A stretch of 64,000 nt of DNA from Defluviitaleaceae bacterium (GCA_009784685.1 WRBF01000003.1:21903-85902); one strand, 5' to 3'; counted from the first letter of the stretch, positions 25,940 to 35,886 are shown. A program made the numbers and translations. Notes: generated by a model not told the origin, from the letters alone.

Positions 25940-26591
25940 ATTGTTTTTTCTCCAGTAGTTTGTAATAAATTATATTCCAAATTTGTGATAATGCCCCAAA
26001 CACATACATGACTAAAATTATGTATATTCTCCAAGTTATGTTTATCCCAACGATTGGACCTACTTCACGAATGAAGTTTATTTCTCGAAATTCCATTATC
26101 GACATTATGACAAAAAGTATAAATAGCATCACATTATACTTAAAAGTTCCATCTAAAATACACAGCTTCGCCTGTAATATGTCTTTTTTATCAGCTAAAT
26201 GTTCGATTTCAAGCTCAGCTTTTAAAGCGTTAAATTCTACAAGGCGTTTTCGGCGCATTATTTCACAAATAATTGCAATTACAGCAAAAAACGCCGCAAT
26301 TACTAGAGGAAGATAATCGTAGATGTTTGTAAAATAGTTGTAAAGAAACGCTAACGAAAAAGCTGAGAACATCAGCATTGGTGAAAACCAGAAATTCAAC
26401 TTCAAATAAGCCGGCACAAGCCTTTTATCATCATAAAACTTACGATTAAACCAAAACATACCCATTCTAAAGCAATGATGTACATCTTTAAGTATTTTTC
26501 TTTCCCTGGAATATCCAATAAAACTCGCAGCAGTTAGAATTACAACGATAATTAATAAGCTGACTAAATAGCCTGTGCCAAAACCTGTCAT
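25905..26591 (-). CDS. Membrane protein of unknown function
   Basis: A 228-residue protein with about five hydrophobic segments (residues roughly 8-25, 68-85, 93-110, 150-168, 185-205) and a charged helical stretch between the third and fourth (about residues 110-145). No family recognised. It begins with ATG behind AAGGATGTG and overlaps exoA by 35 bases in another frame. Confidence 0.7.
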   Translation of the reverse strand: MTGFGTGYLVSLLIIVVILTAASFIGYSRERKILKDVHHCFRMGMFWFNRKFYDDKRLVPAYLKLNFWFSPMLMFSAFSLAFLYNYFTNIYDYLPLVIAAFFAVIAIICEIMRRKRLVEFNALKAELEIEHLADKKDILQAKLCILDGTFKYNVMLFILFVIMSIMEFREINFIREVGPIVGINITWRIYIILVMYVFGALSQIWNIIYYKLLEKKQYEDYIMEHKRS

Positions 26592-26629
26592 CTACAATCA
26601 CATCCTTGTAAAGCTATTTGAGTTCATTT

Positions 26630-27628
26630 TCACAAGTTCTCAAACGCCCGATCCCTAGTCATAAGTTTCATAACTATATCAGCAGGTTTTTTGCCTTCAA
26701 ATAATATAGAATTAACCGCCTCAAGTATAGGCATTTCCACGCCTAATTTTTTAGCAAGGGCGTGAGCAGATTTTGCCGTAACAACCCCTTCTACCACCAT
26801 ATGTACTTCTTTAAGCGCTTCATCAAGCGTTTTGCCCTGTCCGATAAGTATTCCCGCACGTCTGTTACGGCTTAGCATACTCGTACAGGTTACTATTAAA
26901 TCGCCTATGCCTGTTAACCCGCTAAATGTTTGACGGTCAGCGCCCATAGCTTCGCCTAACCTTGATATTTCTACGATGCCTCTTGTCATAAGTGCCGCTT
27001 TAGTATTGTCACCAAAGCCCAATCCATCGCATATCCCGGCAGCAAGAGCTATAACATTTTTAAGCGCACCACCGAGCTCAACGCCTATTATATCAGTATG
27101 GGCATAAACACGAAACACATTGCTTATAAAAATATCTTGAATTTCTCTTGCTATTTCCGGTTCTCTAAAAGCAGTTACACAAGCCGTCGGCAAACCTCTG
27201 CCGACTTCTTCAGCATGGCTTGGTCCTGCTAACACACCTACGCTACAAGTTGGGAAAATACCTTCAAGCACCTCGGATAATGTTGTTAATGCAGTTTGAT
27301 GGATACCCTTAGAAGCGTTAACAATAATTTGATTTTTATTAAGAAACGGCGCAAATGACTTAGCAACGTTTTCACAAAAAGCCGATGGAACAACCATAAC
27401 AGCAACTTCACAATCTGCCGCCGCTTCAACATCAGATGTTACATATATTTTCTCGCTTAAATGCACACCGGGCAAAAATTCTTTATTTTCACGATATTGA
27501 ATAATACTTCTGGCTTCATCTTCTTTAAACGACCAGAGAGTAACATCGTGCCCGTTATTGTTAAGCAAAAACGCAATTGCACTTCCCCAGCTGCCTGAAC
27601 CTATTACCGTTATTTTTCGCTTTTTCAT
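26630..27628 (-). CDS. gpsA: Glycerol-3-phosphate dehydrogenase [NAD(P)+]
   Basis: A 332-residue cytoplasmic enzyme reducing dihydroxyacetone phosphate to sn-glycerol 3-phosphate for phospholipid synthesis. The Rossmann motif is GSGSWGSAIAFLL at residue 10, then VNASKGI, GPSHAEEVGRG, the catalytic lysine in ELGGALKNVIALAAGICDGL, and TRGIVEISRLGEAMG. Length is normal. Start ATG follows CAGGTGG. The usual neighbour plsY/der is absent; hicBA lies upstream. Confidence 0.97.
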   Translation of the reverse strand: MKKRKITVIGSGSWGSAIAFLLNNNGHDVTLWSFKEDEARSIIQYRENKEFLPGVHLSEKIYVTSDVEAAADCEVAVMVVPSAFCENVAKSFAPFLNKNQIIVNASKGIHQTALTTLSEVLEGIFPTCSVGVLAGPSHAEEVGRGLPTACVTAFREPEIAREIQDIFISNVFRVYAHTDIIGVELGGALKNVIALAAGICDGLGFGDNTKAALMTRGIVEISRLGEAMGADRQTFSGLTGIGDLIVTCTSMLSRNRRAGILIGQGKTLDEALKEVHMVVEGVVTAKSAHALAKKLGVEMPILEAVNSILFEGKKPADIVMKLMTRDRAFENL

Positions 27629-27647
27629 AGTCCACCTGTCCTTGTAT

Positions 27648-27881
27648 CTACAGTTTTTTCATAAATTCTTCAAGGGACAATCCTGCCTGCTCTAAAATAC
27701 TTTGTAATGTACCTTTCGCTATTTCGTTATGCATTGGTATGATTACAGTTCTTGTTGGCAAATTTGAGCTTACCTTGATATACTTCGCATGGCTGCCTTT
27801 TTGTGACTTAAAGACAAATCCGAATTTTTCAAGAGCTTTTATGACTTCAGAAGGTCTTAAAACAGGATATTTTGAGCCCAC
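27648..27881 (-). CDS. hicA: HicA-type mRNA interferase toxin
   Basis: A 77-residue protein with the double-stranded-RNA-binding-like HicA fold: VIKALEKFGFVFKSQKGSHAKYI contains the catalytic His, and IPMHNEIAKGTLQSILEQAGLS is the family C-terminus. HicA cleaves mRNA and is neutralised by HicB. It starts with GTG behind GGAGG, overlapping the hicB stop by one base. Confidence 0.93.
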   Translation of the reverse strand: MGSKYPVLRPSEVIKALEKFGFVFKSQKGSHAKYIKVSSNLPTRTVIIPMHNEIAKGTLQSILEQAGLSLEEFMKKL

Positions 27882-28087
27882 TATATAGCAACCTCCAAAG
27901 TCGTAATATAAAACTTTTTTGCGGGAGGAGCTTCATCATAATCTTCAAAATACAGTTCTAAAGCTTCTTTTAAGTTTTTAATAGCTTCATCAATGGTCTT
28001 CCCTTGCGAAGCTACGCTATTTTCCAAGCATTTTGCAACAAACCAATTATCTTCTTGTTGTATTGTTACTGTAGCGGTGAAACTCAT
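27881..28087 (-). CDS. hicB: HicB-type antitoxin
   Basis: A 68-residue protein with the degenerate RNase-H-like HicB domain (ATVTIQQEDNWFVAKCLE, SQGKTIDEAIKNLKEALELYFED). No separate DNA-binding domain is present, so it is the short form. It is upstream of hicA, as in many clostridial hicBA pairs, and starts with ATG behind AAGGAG. Confidence 0.92.
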   Translation of the reverse strand: MSFTATVTIQQEDNWFVAKCLENSVASQGKTIDEAIKNLKEALELYFEDYDEAPPAKKFYITTLEVAI

Positions 28088-28108
28088 TTTAAACTTCTCT
28101 CCTTATTT

Positions 28109-28182
28109 TTGCAAATTTTTGCCTTGATTGGCACAGAATCCGCTGAAAACCTGCGCATTTCCGATAGTGGCAACACGCCCTA
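28109..28182. repeat. Partial copy of TA-flanked MITE
   Basis: The sequence from GCAAATTTTTGCC to ACACGCCCTA is the inverse of the left end (47289-47361) of the full element near 47.4 kb, with a few changes. It lies between the hicB start and the apt stop, two bases from the latter. Confidence 0.75.
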
Positions 28183-28184
28183 GC

Positions 28185-28697
28185 CTAATATTTAATCAAC
28201 GACCGAACCTCATACCCGTCAAATAGCTTACGCCCATTTAAATCCACAAGTTCAATAAGGCAAAGAACACCCGCAACAACACCGCCAGCTTCTTCAATAA
28301 GATCAACTATGGCTCTGGCGGTTCCTCCTGTTGCTAAAAGATCATCTGCAATCAAAATACGATCACCTTTTTTTATAGCATCTATATGCATTTCTATGAT
28401 ATCTGAGCCGTATTCAAGATCGTATGACTTCGATATCGTTTTAAAGGGAAGTTTACCTTTTTTACGCACAGGAACAAAGCCCTTTTCTAGCTTATATGCA
28501 AGAGGTGTGCCAAAAATGAATCCCCTTGATTCAGGACCAACAATTACGTTAAAGTCAAACTCTGCCGCAGCTTCTGCCATTTCTTCAATTGATTGTTTAA
28601 AATATTTTCCGTCTTGCAAAATAGTTGTAATATCTCTGAAAGTAATGCCCTTTTCAGGGAAATCAGGTATAGCTCTGATAATTTCTTTTAAGTCCAT
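28185..28697 (-). CDS. apt: Adenine phosphoribosyltransferase
   Basis: A 170-residue purine-salvage enzyme converting adenine and PRPP to AMP. It begins LKEIIRAIPDFPEKGITFRDIT, has GPESRGFIFG, and the PRPP motif ILIADDLLATGGTA near residue 117. Length is normal, ATG behind AAGGAG. Both flanks carry fragments of the same MITE family. apt-relA order is common in Firmicutes, but here relA is elsewhere, next to dtd. Confidence 0.97.
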   Translation of the reverse strand: MDLKEIIRAIPDFPEKGITFRDITTILQDGKYFKQSIEEMAEAAAEFDFNVIVGPESRGFIFGTPLAYKLEKGFVPVRKKGKLPFKTISKSYDLEYGSDIIEMHIDAIKKGDRILIADDLLATGGTARAIVDLIEEAGGVVAGVLCLIELVDLNGRKLFDGYEVRSLIKY

Positions 28698-28717
28698 ATT
28701 TATCTACTCCTTGGTGT

Positions 28718-28746
28718 AAGGCGTGCCCACTATCGAAAACGCCCTA
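28718..28746. repeat. Strongly shortened MITE remnant
   Basis: TAAGGCGTGCCCACTATCG is joined to AAAACGCCCTA; these correspond to the left and right ends of the 217-bp element at 47.4 kb with everything between lost. It ends two bases before the recJ stop codon. Confidence 0.6.
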
Positions 28747-28748
28747 GT

Positions 28749-30515
28749 CTATTGACTATAAACATTATAGTCCTTTATCTTCATCTGCACAGAAACATCA
28801 CCGTTATACTCATTTATATCAATATTGTATACAGCATCCATACAAAGCGTTGTATGGCGTAATATCCCTGCTAAAACCTTTTGTGTATCATATGTATCAA
28901 ATATACCCAACAGCTTTTCTTTTAAAACATCAACATTTTCAAATAAGACCGCTTTGATCCTTTTTTTCTCATCCATATCAGACAGTGTAAAAATAACCGT
29001 ATTTTTAGCCTCTATAGCTTTAACGCTTAAAACTTTAAGAGAGTATGTAACAAAAAAGGGCTGCCTATTTCCTTTACCAAATGGTGCCATTATATCAATA
29101 TTTTTAGCAAGTCGAAATGTTATATCGCTGATATCCAGTTTATGATCTATAAGTATTTTCTCTGTGAAATCATCACCTGTCAGCAGGCAATTTTTGTTTA
29201 ATCTGTTGCGTAATTCATCTATGTTTTCCGGTAATATGGTAAGCCCTGCTGCCATCGGATGTCCCCCAAAGCGTTCAAGTATATCAGCACATTCACAAAG
29301 CTCTCGCTGCATATTATACCCTTCTATTGAACGCCCGGAACCCTTTGCAGCATCACCGTTTGAAGTCAAAACAAACGTCGGGCGGTACATCCGCTCTTTA
29401 ACCCTTCCGGCGATAATCCCCGCTATGCTTTCGTGTATTTCATCATCATAAAAAACAATAACCTTATCAAGAGGGGCTTCTTTCAAAGCGTTCATAACCT
29501 TATCAGTTTCCACATTCGTAAGAAGTTTGCGCTCTTCGTTAAGCTCGACCAAATGAACGGCAAGCTCTTCTGCTCGCTCGTCGGATTCTGTTAATAAAAG
29601 CTCGACAGCACGTTCAGCCTGTTCAAGCCTTCCCGTTGCATTGATGCATGGACCTATTATGAACCCTATATGAAACTCAGTGATTTCTTTATCAGATATA
29701 TTTCGTTCTTTAATAAGCGCATACAAGCCTCTGTTGATTTGTTTGTTGCTATTTAAAATATCAAGACCGTTTTTAGCAAAAACCCTGTTTTCGTCAAATA
29801 AATCAACAATGTCACAAAATGTTGCCAACGCTGCCATTACAAGCAGTTCATCATGCAAAGAAAACTCTGTTTTCATGTATTTATGAAAATATTTTGCAAA
29901 CTTAAAACAAAGCCCGCCGGCACACATAAGTTTAAATGGATATTCACAATCAGGACGTTTTGGGTTTACAAACGCATCAGCATTCGGGAATATCGCCTCG
30001 TCCTCTGCAATTTCAAGCTCGTGATGGTCAATAATTACTACACTAACCCCTAAAGATTTTGCATACTCAATTTCTTCAACAGCTGAAGTTCCATTATCGC
30101 AAGCGATTATCACCTCCGCACCTTTTTCCCGCAGAGAGGCTATTGATGATTTATTAAGTCCGTAGCCATCTTCTTCTCGAATTGGTATGTAATATGAAAC
30201 CTCGCCGCCGAAATTTTTGATTGTCTTGTATAAAATTACAGTGCTAGTAACACCGTCAACATCATAATCACCATAAATTACAATTTTTTTGCCATCTTTT
30301 ATATATTTTTTTAAAAGCTCTGCGGCTTTTTTCATGTCTTTCATTGTGCCTTCATCATTTTGAAACTCAAGCTTAGGGTTTAAGAATTTTATCGCTGTAT
30401 TTTTAGTTCTTATCCCTCTGTTTACAAGTATTTGAGCCGTTATTTCATCTATGTTAAGAATTTCCGACATAAGCTTCAAGTCGGCAGTTTCCTTTTTTAT
30501 TTCCCAAATGGACAT
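28749..30515 (-). CDS. recJ: Single-stranded-DNA-specific exonuclease RecJ
   Basis: A 588-residue DHH-superfamily 5'-3' exonuclease for recombination and mismatch repair. Key motifs are YGDYDVDGVTSTVIL near residue 85, ACDNGTS, the name-giving VIIDHHE at about 148, and the C-terminal DHHA1 region with GSGRSIEGYNM and GGHPMAAGLTI. The frame extends upstream to 30545, but ATG 30515 with AAAGGAG is the start. It is divergent from dacF. Confidence 0.95.
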   Translation of the reverse strand: MSIWEIKKETADLKLMSEILNIDEITAQILVNRGIRTKNTAIKFLNPKLEFQNDEGTMKDMKKAAELLKKYIKDGKKIVIYGDYDVDGVTSTVILYKTIKNFGGEVSYYIPIREEDGYGLNKSSIASLREKGAEVIIACDNGTSAVEEIEYAKSLGVSVVIIDHHELEIAEDEAIFPNADAFVNPKRPDCEYPFKLMCAGGLCFKFAKYFHKYMKTEFSLHDELLVMAALATFCDIVDLFDENRVFAKNGLDILNSNKQINRGLYALIKERNISDKEITEFHIGFIIGPCINATGRLEQAERAVELLLTESDERAEELAVHLVELNEERKLLTNVETDKVMNALKEAPLDKVIVFYDDEIHESIAGIIAGRVKERMYRPTFVLTSNGDAAKGSGRSIEGYNMQRELCECADILERFGGHPMAAGLTILPENIDELRNRLNKNCLLTGDDFTEKILIDHKLDISDITFRLAKNIDIMAPFGKGNRQPFFVTYSLKVLSVKAIEAKNTVIFTLSDMDEKKRIKAVLFENVDVLKEKLLGIFDTYDTQKVLAGILRHTTLCMDAVYNIDINEYNGDVSVQMKIKDYNVYSQ

Positions 30516-30674
30516 GTTAACTCCTTTAAAAAAATCAATGATCAATCTGATTTATTTTACATTACTTTACTCAAAAAAGCAAATTTAAACCTTATTAATT
30601 CGTATAATCTTAAAAAAGGGGAAATACTATCTTTTATGTCTATTATAAAATTAATTTTAACACGGAGGCTAACA

Positions 30675-31853
30675 ATGAAAAAATTAATAACGTTATCTCT
30701 TTTACTTACTTTTATATACCCTGCAAATATTTATGCAGAAGAAACGAAAAAACCTGAAGTAAATGCTCATGGGGCGATTATTATGGACTACAAAACAGGC
30801 AGAGTGCTGTGGGGCAAAAATGAAAATGAACCAATGTCAATGGCGAGCACAACAAAAATAATGACTGCGATAGTCGCTCTTGAAAACGGCAACATGGACG
30901 ACATGGTAACCGTTTCAAAACTTGCGGCGGCTTCGCCTAATGTTCAGATGCACCTTACTCCCGGTGAAAAGATAAGGCTTGGAGACCTTATGTACGCACT
31001 GATGTACACTTCATACAATGATGCCGCCGTTGCAATAAGTGAACATGTCGGCGGATCGGTTGAAAATTTTTGCAAAATGATGACCGACAAGGCAAAGGAA
31101 ATCGGCGCGGTTAATACGCTATTTGAAACTCCAAGCGGGCTTGATAAAGGAGATCATCATTCAACGGCATATGACCTTGCGATTATCGCAAAATATGCGC
31201 TTGATAATGAAGAGTTTATGAGCCTTATCAGCGGGTCTGAAAAAGTGGTTAGAACCGAGCGGCGGGAATACTACCTAGTCAACAAAAACAGGCTGCTGCG
31301 AGAATTTAAAGGCGCAAACGGCATGAAAACCGGCTTTACAAATAAAGCGGGGCATTGCTTTGTAGGAACAGCAAAAAGGGATGATATGCAGCTTATAACG
31401 GTTGTTTTAGCAAGCGGCTGGGGCAGCAAAGGTCGAGAGCAAAAGTGGGTAGATACTAAAAGACTTATGAATTACGGCTTTGAAAATTACGAATACAAGG
31501 AAGTTATTGTAAAAGACGATGAGGCGGGGAAAATTGAGGTTTATCGCTCAAAAAATACAAACATACCTGCTTTATACAGCGAAGGTCTGATTATACCGGT
31601 AAACAAAGAAGAACTCGAAATTATTTCTGTTCATGAAGAAATCCCCGAATCTTTAAAGGCTCCGGTTGTTTTGGGCGATAAACTGGGCACGGCTAAAGTT
31701 TATTTAGGTGATCAGTTGTACACCGAAATTTCAATTATTGCATCAGAAGGCGCAGAAAGACATGACCTTAAAACTTCACTTGAAAAAGTTATAAGCAGTT
31801 GGATTGGGCTTTCTACCTGGGCAGATGTTAAGGTTGAGCTGCCGGAGTTTTAG
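30675..31853 (+). CDS. dacF: D-alanyl-D-alanine carboxypeptidase (PBP5/DacF type)
   Basis: A 392-residue secreted penicillin-binding protein with a signal peptide ending near NIYAEE. The three active-site motifs are visible: SxxK in MASTTKIMTA, SxN in YTSYNDAA and KTG in NGMKTGFT. It trims D-Ala from peptidoglycan pentapeptides; DacF orthologues act in spore cortex formation. The frame runs back to 30432, but ATG 30675 has CGGAGG. A bidirectional terminator follows. Confidence 0.95.
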   Translation: MKKLITLSLLLTFIYPANIYAEETKKPEVNAHGAIIMDYKTGRVLWGKNENEPMSMASTTKIMTAIVALENGNMDDMVTVSKLAAASPNVQMHLTPGEKIRLGDLMYALMYTSYNDAAVAISEHVGGSVENFCKMMTDKAKEIGAVNTLFETPSGLDKGDHHSTAYDLAIIAKYALDNEEFMSLISGSEKVVRTERREYYLVNKNRLLREFKGANGMKTGFTNKAGHCFVGTAKRDDMQLITVVLASGWGSKGREQKWVDTKRLMNYGFENYEYKEVIVKDDEAGKIEVYRSKNTNIPALYSEGLIIPVNKEELEIISVHEEIPESLKAPVVLGDKLGTAKVYLGDQLYTEISIIASEGAERHDLKTSLEKVISSWIGLSTWADVKVELPEF

Positions 31854-31871
31854 ATAGTAAGTTATACTCAA

Positions 31872-31912
31872 AAAAAGGGCTGACCAAATCTTTGATTGTG
31901 GCAGCCCTTTTT
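31872..31912. terminator. Bidirectional terminator between dacF and fhs
   Basis: AAAAAGGGCTG (31872-31882) pairs with CAGCCCTTTTT (31902-31912). The A-rich and T-rich flanks let it end both the dacF transcript and the convergent fhs transcript. Confidence 0.85.
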
Positions 31913-31932
31913 ATATCCTAAATAGTCAAAAT

Positions 31933-33603
31933 CTAAAACAACCCGGAAATATTCCCATTCTCATCAATATCAATTTTCTCAGCCGAAGGAACTTTAGGAA
32001 GACCCGGCATAGTCATTATTTCCCCGGTTAAAACTACTAAAAATCCTGCACCGGCAGATACTTTAACTTCGCTTATGTTAACTTCGAAACCAGTAGGAGC
32101 TCCTAACAGATCAGGATTATCAGAGAAAGAATATTGGGTTTTTGCCATACATACAGGCAAATTTCCAAAACCCATTTTGTTTATTCTTGATATGTTGGCT
32201 TTTGCTTTGTTTGAAAGCTTAATGCCGTCTGCTCCGTAAATTTTCGTGCAAATTGCTTCAACTTTAGCTTCGACCGGAAGATCAAGATCGTATAAATATT
32301 TGAAATCCGCAGGTTTAGTGTCGAGTATTTCAACAACTTTTTCAGCAAGTTCTCTTCCGCCTTCGCCGCCTTTTGCCCAAACATTTGATACAACAAATGC
32401 TGTGTCCATCTCGTTGCAAAGTTCTTTAACAACAGCTAACTCTTTTTCCGTATCACTGACAAAATGATTGAGCGAACAAACGACAGGCACACCGAACTTT
32501 TGAAGATTTGAAATATGTCTTTTTAAGTTCACAACGCCTTTTTTAACAGCTTCCACATTTTCAGCCGATAAATCTTCTTTTTTAACGCCGCCATTATATT
32601 TAAGAGCACGGATAGTTGCAACTAAAACCACTGCATCCGGATTCAAGTTAGCTTTTCTACATTTAATATCAAAGAATTTTTCAGCTCCAAGATCTGCGCC
32701 AAAACCCGCTTCAGTTACTGTTACATCGGCCAATTTAAGAGCTAATTTTGTCGCTCTAACAGAGTTACAACCATGCGCTATATTTGCAAACGGACCACCA
32801 TGGATAATCGCCGGGGTATGTTCAAGTGTTTGCACTAAATTTGGCTTTATCGTTTCTTTTAAAAGAACTGCCATTGCTCCGTTTGCACCTAAGTCACCTG
32901 CTGTAACAGGTTGATTCTGTGTGTTATATCCTATTATAATTTCACCAAGGCGTTTTTTAAGATCCATAAGGTTTTCAGCAAGACAAACGATTGCCATAAC
33001 TTCGGACGCAACGGTAATTTGAAAACCATCTTCACGAGGAACGCCGTTTGATTTTCCGCCGAGTCCAACAACGACATTTCTAAGGGCTCTGTCGTTCATA
33101 TCAAGAGTACGCTTCCAAGTTATTTGACGTTGATCAATCTGAAGGGTGTTCCCTTGCTGAATATGGTTGTCAATCATCGCTGAAAGAAGATTATTCGCCG
33201 CTGTCATAGCATGAAGGTCGCCTGTGAAATGAAGATTTATGTCCTCCATAGGTACGATTTGCGCATAACCCCCGCCTGCTGCCCCGCCTTTAACTCCCAT
33301 ACAAGGACCGAGAGAAGGTTCACGAAGGGCAACAATAGCCTTTTTACCAATAAGGTTTAATGATTGACCAAGACCAACAGTTGTTGTAGTTTTACCTTCA
33401 CCTGCGGGGGTCGGGTTTATAGCCGTAACAAGTACCAGTTTGCCATCCTTTTTGTCCTTTAAGCTCTCATATAGACCATCGTCTATTTTCGCTTTGTACT
33501 TACCATACATATCCAAATAGTCGGGGCTGATACCAAAGCTTTCAGCAACTTTAGTAATCGGGCTCATTTTTGCTTCTTGAGCAATTTGAATGTCTGATTT
33601 CAT
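31933..33603 (-). CDS. fhs: Formate-tetrahydrofolate ligase
   Basis: A 556-residue ATP-dependent enzyme making 10-formyltetrahydrofolate, the first methyl-branch step of the acetyl-CoA pathway and of one-carbon supply in clostridia. The P-loop is [17 protein letters not shown] at about residue 67; further motifs are [21 protein letters not shown] and [14 protein letters not shown]. Length is normal. ATG behind AAGGAGAG. It follows trmL by 31 bases. Confidence 0.98.
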   Translation of the reverse strand: MKSDIQIAQEAKMSPITKVAESFGISPDYLDMYGKYKAKIDDGLYESLKDKKDGKLVLVTAINPTPAGEGKTTTTVGLGQSLNLIGKKAIVALREPSLGPCMGVKGGAAGGGYAQIVPMEDINLHFTGDLHAMTAANNLLSAMIDNHIQQGNTLQIDQRQITWKRTLDMNDRALRNVVVGLGGKSNGVPREDGFQITVASEVMAIVCLAENLMDLKKRLGEIIIGYNTQNQPVTAGDLGANGAMAVLLKETIKPNLVQTLEHTPAIIHGGPFANIAHGCNSVRATKLALKLADVTVTEAGFGADLGAEKFFDIKCRKANLNPDAVVLVATIRALKYNGGVKKEDLSAENVEAVKKGVVNLKRHISNLQKFGVPVVCSLNHFVSDTEKELAVVKELCNEMDTAFVVSNVWAKGGEGGRELAEKVVEILDTKPADFKYLYDLDLPVEAKVEAICTKIYGADGIKLSNKAKANISRINKMGFGNLPVCMAKTQYSFSDNPDLLGAPTGFEVNISEVKVSAGAGFLVVLTGEIMTMPGLPKVPSAEKIDIDENGNISGLF

Positions 33604-33634
33604 ATGTACTCTCTCCTTAGAGCCTGTTAGGCTC

Positions 33635-34093
33635 TTATTTTAAACCTATAAATCCATTTTGCCTTAAAGCCTCGTAAAGCACAATTGCAACGCTGTTTGA
33701 AAGGTTTAACGAGCGATTATTTGGAATCATAGGTATTCTGATACAATTTTCGGCATATTTATTTAATATTTCATCCGGAATTCCCCTAGTTTCCTTTCCG
33801 AACATAATATATGAATCTTTTGAATAGCTAACATTTGTATAGCACTTAATCCCTTTTGTTTCAACCATAAAAACTTGAGGATTATTATTTTTCAACAAAA
33901 AATCCTCAAAATTATCGTAATATGAGACATCTAAAAGATGCCAATAATCAAGCCCCGACCTGCGTACTGCTTTTTCGCTTGTATCAAAAGCCAACGGTTT
34001 AATCAAGTGAAGTTTTGCGTCTGCAGCAACACATGTGCGGCCTATATTGCCTGTATTCTGGGGTATTTCCGGTTCATGAAGAACTATATTCAT
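33635..34093 (-). CDS. trmL: tRNA (cytidine(34)-2'-O)-methyltransferase
   Basis: A 152-residue SPOUT methyltransferase that methylates the wobble ribose of tRNA(Leu). It starts [19 protein letters not shown], and has [13 protein letters not shown] and the knot region [22 protein letters not shown]. Length is normal. The ATG overlaps the cheX stop (ATGA). Confidence 0.96.
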   Translation of the reverse strand: MNIVLHEPEIPQNTGNIGRTCVAADAKLHLIKPLAFDTSEKAVRRSGLDYWHLLDVSYYDNFEDFLLKNNNPQVFMVETKGIKCYTNVSYSKDSYIMFGKETRGIPDEILNKYAENCIRIPMIPNNRSLNLSNSVAIVLYEALRQNGFIGLK

Positions 34094-34563
34094 CCTCTTA
34101 TCAATATGTCTATAGTAAAAACATCCCCGCTGGCAAATGAAAGAGGAACGCTGATTAACTTTTCTTCCGGAAGGACTTTTGAAACGGCACCGGGGACTGT
34201 TCCTGCATCAAGAATTGGCGGTTTTATATCCACTGTTGCCCCTTTTGAAGCAATCATTGTTGCAACATTTCCGGATATCATATTTCCAAGTTCCGATACT
34301 GCACTTTTCGCTATATCGTTAAAAGACTCAACGGGCATTCCCATCATCATTTTCGATGCAATGTAGCGCGCCAAAGGCTCACCCATACCATAAATTCCGT
34401 AGCCTGATACACTACCGAAAAACTCTATAGTTATAGCAATCGGCTCGCTAGAATAAGGGAGACTTTTTACCTTAACAGCTCCAAGAGCCGGCTTTTCTCC
34501 ACATACTGTATTTATTGTATTTTGAGCACCCTGAATAAACGGGTTTATATATTCGACATTCAT
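34090..34563 (-). CDS. cheX: CheX-like chemotaxis phosphatase
   Basis: A 157-residue CheC/CheX-family protein. It starts MNVEYINPFIQGAQNTI and has the family pattern SAVSELGNMISGNVAT (Glu and Asn of the ExxN catalytic helix), then a C-terminal beta region. CheX dephosphorylates CheY-P. It implies a chemotaxis system elsewhere in the genome; no other chemotaxis genes are in the window. Overlaps trmL by four bases. Confidence 0.88.
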   Translation of the reverse strand: MNVEYINPFIQGAQNTINTVCGEKPALGAVKVKSLPYSSEPIAITIEFFGSVSGYGIYGMGEPLARYIASKMMMGMPVESFNDIAKSAVSELGNMISGNVATMIASKGATVDIKPPILDAGTVPGAVSKVLPEEKLISVPLSFASGDVFTIDILIRG

Positions 34564-34633
34564 GTTTCATCCCACCCAAGCTTCTAAGAGGTATGCAAGC
34601 ATAGTATACCATGGTGTTATTATATCACTTTTT

Positions 34634-35032
34634 TTACTCGTTGACAAACTCTATATCAAAATCTTCCGGGTCTTCTTCTTCGTTTTTGTTAAATATGCCG
34701 CTAAGTTTGCCTAAAATGCCCGGAACCATATCTACAAGCTTATTCATGCTGTCTTGGTTTTTAATATTGACTAGCTGGACATTGCCGTCGTTTATTACCA
34801 GAACAGCTGAAGGCATAATTTTCGCACCTACTCCGCCTAAGCTTCCGGATTTATCTTTCGGTTCTTGCTTGCCTTCATTACCGCCGGCACCAACGCCGAA
34901 AACTACGTCAACAAGCGGGAGTATTATTGTGTTTCCGAATTCGATAGGCTCCCCCACTACAGTTTTAGATGAAATAAAGTTTTCCATCTTGCTAAATAAC
35001 ACTTCAAGATTTGAGCTTGCTGCATTTGCCAT
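34634..35032 (-). CDS. gerW: Spore protein GerW/YtfJ
   Basis: A 132-residue spore-associated protein of the YtfJ family, needed in B. subtilis for normal germination. Seen: VVGEPIEFGNTIILPLVDVVFGVGAGG, then a Lys/Gly-rich loop and GVGAKIMPSAVLVINDGNVQLVNI. The frame starts at 35041, but AAAGG would be too close to that ATG; ATG 35032 has correct spacing. It is paired with the DUF2953 gene, as in other spore formers. Confidence 0.92.
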   Translation of the reverse strand: MANAASSNLEVLFSKMENFISSKTVVGEPIEFGNTIILPLVDVVFGVGAGGNEGKQEPKDKSGSLGGVGAKIMPSAVLVINDGNVQLVNIKNQDSMNKLVDMVPGILGKLSGIFNKNEEEDPEDFDIEFVNE

Positions 35033-35067
35033 TGATATCATCCTTTCAATTTAAAAACTAAAAACAT

Positions 35068-35886
35068 TTACAACACAGATTTTATTATCTTCCAAATCGG
35101 TTTTACACGTACAAACCGTATAGTAGGCAAAATTATACTAAGTAAATTAAACCATCCTTTTGCATGAATGTCAATTTCAAATATCTCATTTTCAAAATCA
35201 GCCTCAACCAATATTTGATCTGCTTGGCTTACTTTAATAAACGGCTTTATAGAGCTGATTGCGGCTAATGTTATTCCTGTGTCAAACGGGTTAGACATTC
35301 CAAAAAGGCATTTGATTTTCAGCTTTTTTGGCTTTATTGCATTTATTATTTCTTTTAGCAGCTTTAATGTCGCTTTTAAAACCGTTTTTTTATGCGGATA
35401 ATTTTTAAAATCCTTAATTGATACCCATAAAGATTTTATCCTTTTCCATCTTTCCGCTTTTCTTTCTTTTTTAAAGCGGCGTTTTTCGCTTTTAGAGCTT
35501 TCAAAAGTGTTCGTTTCCTTGTTATTATCCGGCTTTTCTTTAGAAGTTTCATCAGTTTGAGCATCTGAACTTTCCAAAGTTTTTTCTTTAAGAGATTCCT
35601 CAGATTTTTCTCCACTTGATGCCATATTTAATTTTTTGCGAAATATCCATAATATACGAAGGGTTATAGGATCTTTAAGCGTGCTGTCACCGCTGACTAT
35701 TACAGTACGCAAAAAGGTCGATATCTTGAATTTATATTCCGTTTTTGATTTATGAGTTACCGCAATTTTATAATATAAGGGAGCACAGATTATATATGCA
35801 AATACCACCAACAAAAAAAGCAGTATGAAAAGCAATACAAGTGCTATTATTCCTATTATGTTTAAGACGGTTAAAAACGCACCCAT
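35068..35886 (-). CDS. DUF2953 (YtfI-like) membrane protein
   Basis: A 272-residue protein with a long N-terminal hydrophobic segment (about residues 6-36), a charged Lys/Glu/Ser-rich middle (about 88-150), and a C-terminal region with LKIKCLFGMSNPFDTGITLAAISSI and IHAKGWFNLLSIILPTIRFV that marks DUF2953. It is the usual upstream partner of gerW and is thought to act in spore formation or germination. Confidence 0.85.
   Translation of the reverse strand: MGAFLTVLNIIGIIALVLLFILLFLLVVFAYIICAPLYYKIAVTHKSKTEYKFKISTFLRTVIVSGDSTLKDPITLRILWIFRKKLNMASSGEKSEESLKEKTLESSDAQTDETSKEKPDNNKETNTFESSKSEKRRFKKERKAERWKRIKSLWVSIKDFKNYPHKKTVLKATLKLLKEIINAIKPKKLKIKCLFGMSNPFDTGITLAAISSIKPFIKVSQADQILVEADFENEIFEIDIHAKGWFNLLSIILPTIRFVRVKPIWKIIKSVL

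Noticed and set aside
30432..30674. 81-residue N-terminal extension of dacF
   Set aside because: It overlaps the recJ start on the other strand and would hide the signal peptide; ATG 30675 has CGGAGG.
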